Positions 13,401 to 23,300 of a stretch of 64,000 bases of DNA are shown in pieces. Below the pieces are notes generated by a model, which saw nothing but the letters and a program-made list of their open reading frames with translations, made no database searches and was not told the DNA's origin. Position 1 is the first letter of the stretch; each line of letters begins with the position of its first letter. Where the stretch lies: NCBI GenBank assembly GCA_000328365.1, contig KB309839.1:1974-65973 (forward strand), in the 5' to 3' direction. The position numbers were made by a program, and so were the translations under genes. Origin of the DNA: Capitella teleta. Taxonomy: Eukaryota; Annelida; Polychaeta; Capitellidae.

Positions 13401-13662
13401 CTATTAACTGAAAACTCCCGAGCTGAATCCCCCGAAAATATTACGACCTCTGAACCTTTTGACCGTGAAAATATAGTTACCTGTTTACTGTTAAATGTCA
13501 GAGGTACATAACCACTGTTAACACTCAGCTTAACCAGTGTTAGCTGTGAGCGCAACGGAAAGTTTCGCAATCGTCATGACACGGTGACGGTCATTCGTTA
13601 GCAAATTACTCACCTTTGATGTACTCCGACGCACTGCCGATGATATCGTTCTCATCGGCCAT
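4431..13662 (-). CDS. CDC14: CDC14 dual-specificity protein phosphatase, 13 coding exons used per transcript plus one duplicated alternative exon
   Basis: Proline-directed phosphatase acting in mitotic exit, cytokinesis, centrosome and cilium functions. Exons 5' to 3' (minus strand): 13614-13662, 9565-9655, 9434-9509, 8370-8462, 8151-8230, 7347-7413, 7146-7208, then either 6858-6945 or 6582-6669, 6121-6490, 5856-6066, 5423-5793, 4798-4972, 4431-4475. All phases agree, giving 592 residues. Domain A contains [47 protein letters not shown] and DVDEYEHYE. Domain B contains [14 protein letters not shown] and [11 protein letters not shown] (general acid Asp251). The P-loop is [10 protein letters not shown] with catalytic Cys278, the same numbering as human CDC14[12 protein letters not shown] and GDLFRAKV follow. 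The tail after about residue 395 is Ser/Thr/basic and poorly conserved, and ends in a Gln/Arg-rich stretch, RPVQPYAYY. Intron 1 is about 4 kb; the others are short. The start is the first Met of a short N-terminus ([16 protein letters not shown]) that aligns with vertebrate CDC14. Confidence 0.95.
6582..6669 (-). other. CDC14: CDC14 alternative exon B (3' copy of a tandem-duplicated exon)
   Basis: 88-nt exon on the minus strand, with acceptor AG at 6670-6671 and donor GT at 6580-6581, in the same phases as exon A. It encodes [18 protein letters not shown] then [11 protein letters not shown] and the first base of Gly. Of 29 complete residues, 20 match exon A. The changes fall at matched positions (K/R, F/I, L/T, N/Q, Y/F, L/V, C/S, P/Q, I/M), mostly conservative, as expected for two functional versions. 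The spacer between the copies is 188 nt. Confidence 0.9.
6858..6945 (-). other. CDC14: CDC14 alternative exon A (5' copy of a tandem-duplicated exon)
   Basis: 88-nt exon on the minus strand, flanked by an AG acceptor (6946-6947) and a GT donor (6856-6857). It begins in phase 0 and ends after one base of a codon. It encodes [18 protein letters not shown] followed by [11 protein letters not shown] and the first base of Gly. This is the segment that in vertebrate CDC14 links domain A to domain B. It is closer to the vertebrate form in the GDFNW and HPKSKIEN parts. Its paralogous copy is at 6582-6669. Confidence 0.9.
9656..13613 (-). other. CDC14 intron 1, AT-rich, nothing recognised
   Basis: About 4 kb without an open frame over 60 codons. 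It is rich in short A and T runs and in ATTAAT/ATAATT-type words. No transposon, tRNA or other gene could be recognised by eye. Regulatory elements cannot be excluded. Confidence 0.6.
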
Positions 13663-14509
13663 TCTTCGAAGAAACAGAAAAGTACAACACGAGGGGTTTC
13701 AAACGTATTCGTTACGTGGTTCGGGCAAAAACCCCAATTGTCAAGTCGTCGTCACCGACTCACAGAACGTTGCAAGGCAAGGAAGTCAAGATTGCCGAGT
13801 AGGCTAACAATATCCACGTATTTTGAAAAGATCAAGTCATAATATCTCCAACAAACACAATTCAACATTTCCTTATATATTATGAAATCATATGGCACAC
13901 TTCAAAGATACATCATAATGAGTTAAAGCGGTGAAAATTGGTAAAAACTAAAATCAAAAGGTGAAAATTCTTCCTCCAGAATCGGCCATGTTTGAACAAA
14001 TTAGGAGGTCAATCTCGTACAGCCACGTGACCGGTTTTCGGCCAATCGCAGAGCAGCTCTTGTCGGTTGTCATGGCGGATAGAAAACGGACCAATCAGCG
14101 ATTTGTTTTGAACAACAAATAGAAACCTGGACCATGTGCACGCCTTCTCCGTGCTCAGTCGCTGGAGCACGAATATCCATTCTTCGTGGTTTCATCTGTC
14201 GACCATTATGATTTACAAAGGGAAATTAGAATACTAGTATAGATACAATGACGCCTCTGAAAGCCTTATTAAGAATTACCAGAATATTTCCATGCTCATA
14301 ACATTAATAGCCCAAGATTTCTTTCAGTTTGTTAGATCCAGAAATACAAGCATACATGATATTATTAACGTTGTACAGTTTACACCGAAACCGTACTAGT
14401 CTTGTACGTTATGATTTGTTGAATGTATAGGCACTGGTACTTGAAATTCTAACTATATGCTACACAGTCATTATCAGCTTTCACGCTGTGGATATTCAGA
14501 TGTGCATCA
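13663..14509. promoter_or_regulatory. CDC14 upstream region
   Basis: A GC-richer patch about 13960-14160 lies upstream of the CDC14 start. It has an E-box CACGTG at 14024-14029, CCAAT motifs at 14042-14046 and 14091-14095, and a CATGGCGG (YY1-like) word near 14071. The cluster suggests the CDC14 core promoter. The motif calls are by eye and function is inferred. From about 14200 to 14509 the DNA is plain AT-rich sequence up to the mariner remnant. Confidence 0.4.
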
Positions 14510-14876
14510 GTGCAAGGGACGCCGGTATATAATTACACTGTTTATTTTCAACAGGACGGCGCCCCACCGCATTTTTCGAGAGCAGTGCGCAATGTTCTCG
14601 ATGTTGCATTCCCGAATCGTTGGATCGGACGTGCAAGACCTGTGTTGTGGCCCACGAGGTCGCCAGACCTCACACCATTGGATTTTTTCTTGTGGGGCCA
14701 CGTGAAAAAATGTTGTCTTTGCAAGGAGTCCACGAACCCTTGAAGATCTCAGAGACTTCATAACCAGCGTGTTCACTGACATCCATCAGAACAAGGATTG
14801 AAAGAACTCTGCGCGCGTGTCTGCGATAGTGTTGAGATGAGACTCCAACTCTGCTCCGATGTCAATGGGAGTCAGT
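14510..14876 (+). mobile_element. Tc1/mariner-superfamily transposase remnant (3' part)
   Basis: Encodes FQQDGAPPHFSRAVRNVL, FPNRWIGRARP, then LWPTRSPDLTPLDFFLWGHV, the second and third catalytic blocks (Asp in FQQDG, Asp in PLDFF) of a mariner-type DDE/D transposase. After WGHVK the frame shifts by one base in an A-run. The continuation VVFARSPRTLEDLRDFITSV is followed by a stop and a further shift to the C-terminal LCARVCDSVEMRLQLCSD and NGSQ stop. The N-terminal DNA-binding half and the first Asp are missing, and no terminal inverted repeats are visible. It is a dead, 5'-truncated copy lying directly beside the LTR element that follows. Confidence 0.85.
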
Positions 14877-14907
14877 GAGTCACTTCGAGCATCTTTTGTG
14901 ATGATCC

Positions 14908-15092
14908 TGTAGGAGCTCAATGAAACACACGAGTCAATTGGGCTCTACTGAATTCACTGTCTTTATTGACGAGCATGCCTGGTATATATACCAGTTAGTG
15001 CAGACGGGAGATCCCCTGGGGGATCCCTGAGCGTATCTGCTCAATCATTGTTCGACATGAATTTGTTCACGGTGCTTGAACGAGGCACTACA
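14908..15092 (-). repeat. 3' LTR of the Ty3/Gypsy fossil
   Basis: 185-bp block bounded by TGTAG and CTACA in the element's orientation. It is preceded by a G-rich polypurine tract and contains a TATATATA word and an AATAAA word. No second LTR is present in the window. Confidence 0.7.
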
Positions 15093-16140
15093 TGGGTTCC
15101 CCCACACCGAGATGGAGTGGCGGACGACTCTCCCTCCCACTGCGAGTTGTTGTAGCGGCTGCCTTCAGGCGTCGATCGAGACTGTCTCTTGCCGACCCTT
15201 GACGTCGAGTACGAAGGTCTTTGTGCTGCGACGGAGAACTTTGTAGGGACCCGAGTACGGTGTGTCCAGCGGTCTTCTATGGGCCCCCACTCTGATGAAC
15301 ACCTCTGTTGCTCTGGACAGTGAGGCAGGCACCGCACTGTTTGGTGTGCCGTGGTGGCTTGGGTGCTTTGGCACTTTAGGCGGTGTACGAGCCGCCCCTA
15401 GGGGAAGCAGGTCTCCAGGTAACCTTGGTCTGTGTCTGAAGACTAGGTCTGCCGGGGCGGCATCTAAGTCCTCCGGGCTCGTAGGGCTGCCTTCAAGGTG
15501 CGGTGCATCCGTTCTACCATGCCGTTGGCCTGTGGGTGGTAGGCAGTGGTCCGGTGCTTCTTGGACCGAGAGACGTACTACTCGTTCAAAGGTTGGAGGT
15601 GAATTGCCGACCTCGATCGCTGGTGATGTCTGTGGGCACACCGTAACGTGACACCCAGCCATGCAGGAAGGTCTGTGCACATTCCTCGGCTGCGATACTT
15701 TTCATCGGCAGTGCCTCCGGCCAGCGGGAGTGTCGGTCGATCACAGTGAACAGATAGGAGTACCCTCGCGACGGCGGTAAGGGCCCAACGATGTCCACAT
15801 GTACTTGGTCAAAGGGGGTCGATGTGACTGGGATGCGGGTTACTGGGGCCTTGGCATGCACGTGGGTTTTTGCGAGCTGACAGGCTGTGCAAGCTCGACA
15901 CCACTCTGCAACATCCTTCCGCATGCGATGCCACACAAAGCGCTGAGCAATGAGATTTTGTGATCCTCGAACCCCAGGGTGACTTAGTCCGTGTAGTGTG
16001 TCGAACACTCTGCGTCGCAGGGTTGGGGGTACCACGGGTCTGGGGTGTCCTAGGGAGACGTCGCACAGGATGCTAGTGGCATCCTCTTTGAACTGTACAT
16101 CGCGGAGCTGTAGGCCGGTGATGGCGGCACTACAATCCAA
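14908..16140 (-). mobile_element. Ty3/Gypsy-type LTR retrotransposon fossil, 3' end only
   Basis: Minus-strand fossil. The right part (15586-16140) encodes the integrase zinc-finger (HPGV...C..C) and catalytic-core region; further integrase C-terminal sequence lies in 15093-15585. A purine-rich tract then precedes a short 3' LTR at 14908-15092 (about 185 bp, TG...CA ends, containing TATA-like and AATAAA words). The 5' LTR, gag, protease, reverse transcriptase and RNase H are absent; the copy stops at about 16140. It is broken, with about two interruptions in the remaining coding part, so it is a moderately old truncated insertion. Confidence 0.85.
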
Positions 16141-16912
16141 ATTAAATTGTTATCTTTTCTGATACCGTTGTTAGATATTCATTACAGTTATGTGCAATAA
16201 ATACGATGCTTTTACATTGCCACAATAGTGTCAGTCACTCCAGAGCACCTTAGCAGCCACGCCGTAGCAACGTCTCGTAATGGTAAAATCCCATAGGAAA
16301 CTTCATCATTATTCGGAACAACAATATGGACAATTCTATATATACATAATTATACCGATTGAGCATGTACAACGTACTGTAGTGGACAGGGCGGGCAAAT
16401 CCAAGCCTGTGACCTGATGAACTGCCCCAAATATACGAGCTACTCTGAGACATTGAGTGCAATTAATTAATGCTCGACGCACAGAGATCGAGACGAATTT
16501 TGAGATTTTTGGTGGTGTTGATCGATACAATGCACAAGTGGTATTGCACAAAGATGCTGAGAGATCTCCTAAGAGAACACTCTTTAAGAGGAACGATGAA
16601 TGCATTCAAAAAAATAAGCGAAAGGATCAGCTGCAATAAAATCCACAGGAAATTTAGTCAAGCATTAGTACCAAGTCTTCAAGATTATCTGCTAACGGTT
16701 AACCGAACTCGCAAACTACTCGAACACGCTTGGGGAGGATGAAACCAAAGATACTCCATTTAGGGAGTATTTTTGATGGAACTGTCAATTATCATTAATT
16801 ATGGCAGTTCGGAGGGTCAAAACATTTGCGCGCATGTCTGGCAAGATTTGAGAGTATGCCTACGGTAGTTGTAAGAACATGTTGAATCATGTGACTCCTT
16901 AGCAGCATTAAA
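16141..16912. other. Intergenic stretch upstream of PRXL2C, with small hairpins
   Basis: No recognised gene. A plus-strand reading frame at 16470-16742 (90 codons) has no recognisable similarity. A 7-bp stem ATACTCC/GGAGTAT (16751-16757 with 16764-16770) is followed by four Ts. A second inverted repeat GAACTG...CAGTTC lies at about 16779-16810. The last 100 bases before 16913 should hold the PRXL2C promoter. Confidence 0.4.
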
Positions 16913-19900
16913 ATGGCGAACGATAACGATTGTGCAGTAAAGGCGACTAAAGTACCCCCAAAGCTGTCTATGTCACGGAATGAAAAGCAAGAACGAGAAG
17001 AAATCGAAATAGATCTAGACGAGATTAATAGTCATATCATTTACGACGAGTGGGGACAGAAAATATGCTTCGGGGACATCTACAAAGACAAGAAAACCAT
17101 AGTTATTTTTCTGCGGGTGAGTTCACTTCGACACTTGTCTTATTTACAGTGACTAATTCAGTATATTCACTGTGCAGGAGTTCGAATCTGATGGCTGAGT
17201 TCTAATCCTATAGCACTGAAAAACGCGGTTTAGTGAAACCGCAAATTAACTACTCACTCCCTTGAAAGGCAAAATGTATGAAATAGTTAGGGCTGGGCGA
17301 ATATCGGTATCCGATAATCCGTGATCCGTCGTATATTTGCCCACTGAATTGGGTGTGTTCAGTACTATCTGTTTTCTGTATTTCAGCACGGATAATTTAC
17401 ACTGATAGTGTAAAATTGAAGTGTCCGTATCGAGCACGCAGTGAGTGTAGCACACAGCCATTCCGCACACAAACGCTGCTCACTGAAACTGAGCGATGTC
17501 AATTACAAGATTACACGATGTCAACAATGCGCTAATATAATAATTATTTTAAATAAACACAATTCTATGCCCTTGAATATCTTCAGTCATCATACAAAAG
17601 TTATGTAATCATACGTTGTTGACTATCTCCTTTAGTGCTTATTTTTCAACGCATGTCAGCTTTGTAAATTGCAGTTTTGGTGTGAACCACAAACAACACT
17701 AAATTTCATCCCTTTCTCGACCTTGAGCCATGTTTGAAATTGATCAGACATGTACAGTTAATAGTACATGTACTTGGCGATCTAGCAACTTGAATTATTT
17801 CAAACTTTCTATAGCACAATTGCCATGAACTGACTTGCGCCTCATGAAGTTACTAAGTTTGTACATTTCCAAATCATGTTTGTTGAAAGTGTACAATGTA
17901 GCACAAAGTGCACGTTTCTGTCCTGGGTTTATAATCTGAAACTCGTGAAGTTGCTGAAAAGTACCTAAAGCAACTTGAATTATTTCAAACTTTCTATAGC
18001 ATAATTGCCATGAACTGACTTGTCCATCATGAAGTACGCTGATAAGGAATTCACCTCTGTGAAATCGACAGGCAAGCGAGCTGTCTGCATGTGCGATGCC
18101 TCTTGAAACTTATTCAGTTTTGATAAAAGAAATGTACAAGAAGCAAGAATGATGACAGCAGTAGGTCAAGGTCGCTTGTCTTTGATTGCTGCAGGCAGAG
18201 CGTGGCTATGTTCTGTGGTAGCTATAGTACTCACAGCGTGTGCCAGGTGTGGGCATTACGCTGCTGGTGCATGCTCCTGTGTTCGGGCATAACTATCCGT
18301 ATCCATGTCCGTCCGATATTAGTAACACGGATATCCGTTATCCGTGTATCCGTGTTGAAACACTATTTGCCCAGCTCTACTAATAGTAATAGTCAATATT
18401 ATAGTGAGTGAGCAGTTGAACCACGTTTTTCAGTGCGGTCTGTATGGTGGCATACACTATTATATACAGTATAGGTTTCAGCCATCAGTCTCTCAGTAAA
18501 TCTCAAGTCAACAAGTTGAATGACAGGCGCATGTTTTCCAAGCCTTTGAGTTATTTAATTTAGCATGAATTCAGAACCATCATGTAGTCTCTGGTTCAGG
18601 TATATCACACAAGACTTGATTGAACTTAGTTCTTACTTAATACATGTAATCAATCTGTTAATTTGTTATATGTTTACCCTGACAACAAAGGTTTAGTATA
18701 CAAACTCAATCGTTGGGCGAAATCTCACCCGATCTCTCGTAGCACATCATCCGTGACTGAGTGTGGTCTGAGTGATCACATGATCATTGGCCCTGTTACC
18801 TTGACCCTTCTGCTGTCCTGAGCTAAGGTCACAACTCCCTGGCTCAGTGCTTAGTTGTGGAGAAACCGTAACCGTGAACATGCATGTCTCCGATGCCGCT
18901 AAGCGAAGTACGTATCTGTTTGATATGTAATTACCATCCTGACAACACGGGGGAGCTGGTTCAAATCAGACATCATAGTTCAAATCACTCTTAGGGTGTG
19001 ACGTGTCAAAGAGAAATAATTCCAAATCCTCAGAATGTTTGACAGATCATTTACTCTTATTACTGTTTAATTTTATATGATTTTATGTTTTTCTTCTTAT
19101 TCAGCATTTCCTGTGTTTCATGGGGAAAGAATACGTTGATGGTGAGGAATTTCTTGCACTCATACATACTCATGTTTTGCATGATTATGTTTTCAGATTT
19201 AGCACTCATTCCTGAAAAGATGTTCAAGGTAAAATTTCCGTACTAATTTTGTTTCCTATATAGTTCTGTTTTTGCATTTTATAGGATACAGATGTACAGC
19301 TTGTTCTAATTGGATGTGCTTCCTGGAAATTCATTGAGGTAAGCACATCTACGGTATTTCATTTTCATTACATTTTGAAAATTTCATGGTTCTCCATTAT
19401 GATCACTCATCAGTCACTGTGCAAATTGGCAAATGTAGCCGATATTTTCAAACCAACGCTGCAATATATATTTAGGGTTTTCGAGAAGACACCGGTTATG
19501 CTGGTTTGCTGTTTGTGGACCCGGACCGTACCCTCTACAAAGGTATCGGCTGCTTAGAATCCATCAAAGCAGATTCCATCAAAGATTCCAAAGGTTAGGA
19601 ATAATTTAATATATAATTTAATGTCATTCTAAATGAAATCGAATTCACAGTAAGCAAACACATCAAGTCAGGGGTCTTCATGGGAATTTTGAAGTCTGCG
19701 TGGAGAGGCATGAAGTACCGCCAGATGCAGGGAGATCTCAACCAATTGGGCGGAGCATTTGTCATTGGGCCTGGTTAGTTTTATGCTCCAGGATTGTCCA
19801 TTTCACTCCTCACTTGTTTATTTTGCTAGGCGCTGAAGTTCATTACCAGCACTTTGATCTAACAGCAGCCGATCAGGCCCCTATCAACGATCTCCTGCTC

Positions 19901-19957
19901 ACTTGTGGATTATCTCCTGTGAACTTTGAAAATGATCAGAGAGTGCTGACTGTCTAA
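16913..19957 (+). CDS. PRXL2C: PRXL2C / AAED1-type thioredoxin-fold (AhpC/TSA-like) protein, seven exons
   Basis: Member of the PRXL2 (peroxiredoxin-like 2) family of predicted cytosolic thiol-redox proteins. Exons: 16913-17116, 19105-19141, 19197-19228, 19285-19338, 19476-19593, 19651-19773, 19830-19957; phases consistent; 231 residues against about 226 in human. Visible landmarks are IVIFLRHFLCFMGKEYVDDL (thioredoxin-fold active-site region), LVLIGCASWKFIE, GYAGLLFVDPDRTLYK, GVFMGILKSAWRG, QGDLNQLGGAFVIGPG and NFENDQRVLTV at the C-terminus. The active-site CxxC of vertebrate PRXL2C reads C72-F-M-G75 here, so the second (resolving) Cys is missing while the first is kept. That suggests 1-Cys chemistry or use of another Cys. 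It is divergent with CDC14 and convergent with NIPAL2. Confidence 0.9.
17288..18379. mobile_element. hAT-like non-autonomous DNA transposon in PRXL2C intron 1
   Basis: About 1.09 kb bounded by imperfect terminal inverted repeats: TAGGGCTGGGCGAATA on the left and the reverse complement TAGAGCTGGGCAAATA on the right. They are flanked by an imperfect 8-bp direct repeat, GAAATAGT and CTAATAGT (6 of 8 match), as expected for a hAT target-site duplication. Subterminal DNA carries many TATCCG/CGGATA words on both sides, resembling transposase-binding arrays. No transposase frame is present. A 54-bp direct repeat with one mismatch lies inside (17784-17837 and 17969-18022). Confidence 0.75.
17784..18022 (+). 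repeat. Internal 54-bp direct repeat of the hAT-like element
   Basis: Copies at 17784-17837 and 17969-18022 start AGCAACTTGAATTATTTC and end CATGAACTGACTTG. They differ at one base and are about 185 bases apart. Confidence 0.9.
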
Positions 19958-20132
19958 TTTTGAATTCTTCTTCTTCATTTTTTTTCGTTAACGGGTGATT
20001 TTCATGACATTAACACATCTACAGTTGATCTGACTATCTGACTTTGTTTTTTACAATGTTATTCATATTTTGTCTGAGATTTCCTTTCAATCCGTCCATT
20101 TCCGTTTGTATAATTTTCTTTTTGCTTTCTTT

Positions 20133-20138
20133 TTTATT
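20133..20138 (-). terminator. Candidate poly(A) signal of NIPAL2
   Basis: TTTATT on the plus strand (AATAAA on the minus strand), about 260 bases beyond the NIPAL2 stop, within a T/C-rich tract. It is the first clear AATAAA after the stop in that direction. Confidence 0.35.
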
Positions 20139-20215
20139 TCCTTTTTCCTTTTTTCTTCTCTCTCTTTCATTGGTAATGCATGGATTTTTATGCATGATAT
20201 AGTTCATTTTGAAGA

Positions 20216-20221
20216 AATAAA
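20216..20221 (+). terminator. Poly(A) signal of PRXL2C
   Basis: AATAAA about 260 bases after the PRXL2C stop. It lies beyond the candidate NIPAL2 signal on the other strand (20133-20138), so the two 3' UTRs probably overlap. Confidence 0.45.
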
Positions 20222-20394
20222 ATGATTGAGATTGTTTTGCATCACTTTGTTTTATAAACACACAATTTTGAATACTTTGGTTCTTTGATTTGATTTCATT
20301 CTGTTACCATATTTAGTTAGGTATAATTTAGTTCATGCAGTATGTACATAGCATTATGTAGATATCTTGCTCGATACATGTTGTCCATTCAGGA

Positions 20395-23300
20395 TTAATC
20401 GCTGCTCAGTTCAACGTTATGCATTGCTGGTTCCTCACAAGATGCCAGCTCATCTTCATCAACGGATACAGAGAGAATATCGTCAACTGACATGTATAAA
20501 GTATTTTGCAATTCTGTTTCTATGTTGATGCTGTTCTCCAATTCTGTTGCTATGTTGATTTCTGGTGTTACTTCGGTTGCCGTGGTTTCAGCCGCATCCG
20601 TGTATACCTCTGGCAGTCCGTCTGTTAGATCAGCATTGGAGCGCTGAAAGTTGGATCGCTTCAGTGGAGCTTCTGCTCGCAAGATGCTTGGGAAAATCCA
20701 CGCTGAGGAAGGGACATTTCGACATTGGAATATGGAGTGAAATCTCTTTGACTTACAAGGGAATATGACTGTCGCTAATCGCTCTTTATCAAGCTCCGCC
20801 TCTTTCAATGACAGTTCCACCTCCACCACAGCTGTTCGGCCGATGGTGATGAAATATACTCCAATAAAACACATCAAACACCTGTACAACTACATGTAAT
20901 TAAGAAACATTAAGATCATTCTCTCTCACCCATAAATGAACATGAGAACATCAACCGCAGACAAGCCATAAAACTCCTTGTAGAATATCACTCCGGCCAG
21001 AATTGCGCTAATTGTGAAGAAGACGAAATTTGTTGGCACCACGATCGAGGACTCATACAACTGCATTGACTGATTGAGGAACCTGTCTCAGAGATAGAAG
21101 TGCAAGTTGAGGAGTCTCCCACTTCACCTACTTGAGTTGGATGACCACTGCAATTGCCATCCCAATCAGCATGAACCAGAAAACCCAGCTGGTCAGCTGC
21201 ATGTCACCACTAAGGGTCAGCTGCAGCATGCTGGACACAGCTTTGGCAGCAATCACAGTGAACGAAGCTGAATGTATATCGGATACAGGGTGGACTGTAC
21301 ACATGCGTGCAGGGATTTCTCACCAATGACGTTGCACGCTAATAAAAGAACAACGACAGATTGCACTTTAAGGTAATAAGCAACAAACAGTGTTCCAGCC
21401 AATATGCAAACCTCGATTACCTGGAAGAGGAAGATGCGATGATGAATATAATAAGATTTTATTAATATTTTACTATGTAGACAATGAAAGCCGTCCCTTG
21501 CAATAGGTAAATGATTCCGTCTGCATCGTAGACCTTTTCCGTCTACATTTGAATGAAAGGAAAGCATATTAATTTGTTTTGTTTTGTTTTAAATGTACAT
21601 GTATATTGTATACCTTTGATGAGAAATTAATGAGAAGAAAAGCACCTATGACTGCAAGTGATCCACCTACACAAAAAAGGATACAATGTAAATGTCGAAA
21701 AGCTCGCAACCAATAAATTAAGGAGATAATAAATTTCAGATTCAATAACAACTATTCATTTACGATTTTACTTACAAATATACAATATTATAATTAATTT
21801 ACATGTCTATTAATATATATCCTTACCAAACATATCCTCTGTTCTCAGTTCCTCGTTCAGAGCCATCACGGCAATAAACGCATTCACTGTAATGAAGTGG
21901 GCATTTCGCATAACAATCCGTTGCGCATGTGCACGTACCAATGACTGTAGTAGTTCCGAGGGGAGCCACAAGCGAAGCAGGAGCATATCCATAAGCAACG
22001 AAGTTTCCGATTTCCCCTGCGGCCATGAGAGACAATCCCAGCCACCAAATAGGCTTCTTCGTGTAATGTTCTTGAGTATCTGCCTGAGCATTCTGCATAT
22101 GCGTATATTTCTGCGGGAATATTTATCGTCATAATTATTCAGTATGCAAATCCTAGCTTCGTTACGAGAATGAATGCTATACCAAGCGCCCAATGTAATG
22201 CCACAGCACATAAATAGTATAATGCATTGTACAGCATCTTGGTGTGTTCGAAATAATTGATGTACTAAAGTACCTGCCAGGTATTTAGGCCTACATATTG
22301 ATCGAAACTCGTTTTCATCTCAGCACAATTAAGCGCAATTCTCCTTTTATGACAGTTCGGATGCATGTACGGAGCATACTCTGTAAATGTATATGATATT
22401 ATTACCTAAATGACCACGTATAAACACTTAATATGCTTTATTATTTGTTCTCCCACCTGTAGGTTCAAAGAGACACTGATCAGCAAATTGCCTCCGATGG
22501 CTAATGCGCATCCAGCCACGAGATCCTGCAAGTGAAACGGTGAATAAACTCATTAATCCTCTCAGTATTGGAATTATTTCGGTGGGCATGATCTAGCTAT
22601 CTGTGTAGCCAGTAGCACGTAGGCATCGCAGTTGAACGTACATCTATTATAATAATTATATGAGGCAACGTCGAAGGACTGCGCCCTTTTAACATATCGC
22701 ATGCGAATGTACCCAAACCAATGCACATACATGTATACTTAGTCGGGTGCAAAAGAAAGGCGCCTATTTAGAAAGGGCCCAATAATTATAGTTAGTACAT
22801 GTTTGAGTCAACATTCTACTGGTATATTCTACACAATGCGCAAATCTATTTTCTTTGTTTCCAATTAACCGTTCGTGATCCAAAAATGATTTTCTTGCGC
22901 AGCCAATACTAAACATTCTTTAGAGTAGGCTATTCCCACGACAAAGATGATTTTGATAGACAATGAAATTAGCCTAACTGGAATGATATTACCACAAGTG
23001 CTTTACTCGACAATCAAACTTTTGAAACACTTGCACTCTGGGATGGTTGACGGCTTCTTGTATATAGTAATATCCAGAAACATTCTGGAGCGTGGAGTTG
23101 ATCCAATTGGCACAAACCGCCAAATCGGATACAGTGTATCAACTACGCAACGAATGCGTCATCGAGCAGAAGGAAGCAGGCCTACCATGGATTGACCCCG
23201 TTCTGGATGTCTAAGGGTGACAGCAAACTGACAGGCCTGACAAATCCGGCGAGCTCTGGGCAAGGAATGGTTCAAGACAGCCAAATTTACTGAATGCGAC

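Noticed and set aside
16457-16742. Two overlapping plus frames of 60 and 90 codons beside the Ty3/Gypsy fossil
   Set aside because: No recognisable motif, and no link to the LTR element or PRXL2C could be shown.
18890-18980. tRNA-like GGTTCAAATCA (B-box-like) word
   Set aside because: No matching A-box and no foldable cloverleaf around it.
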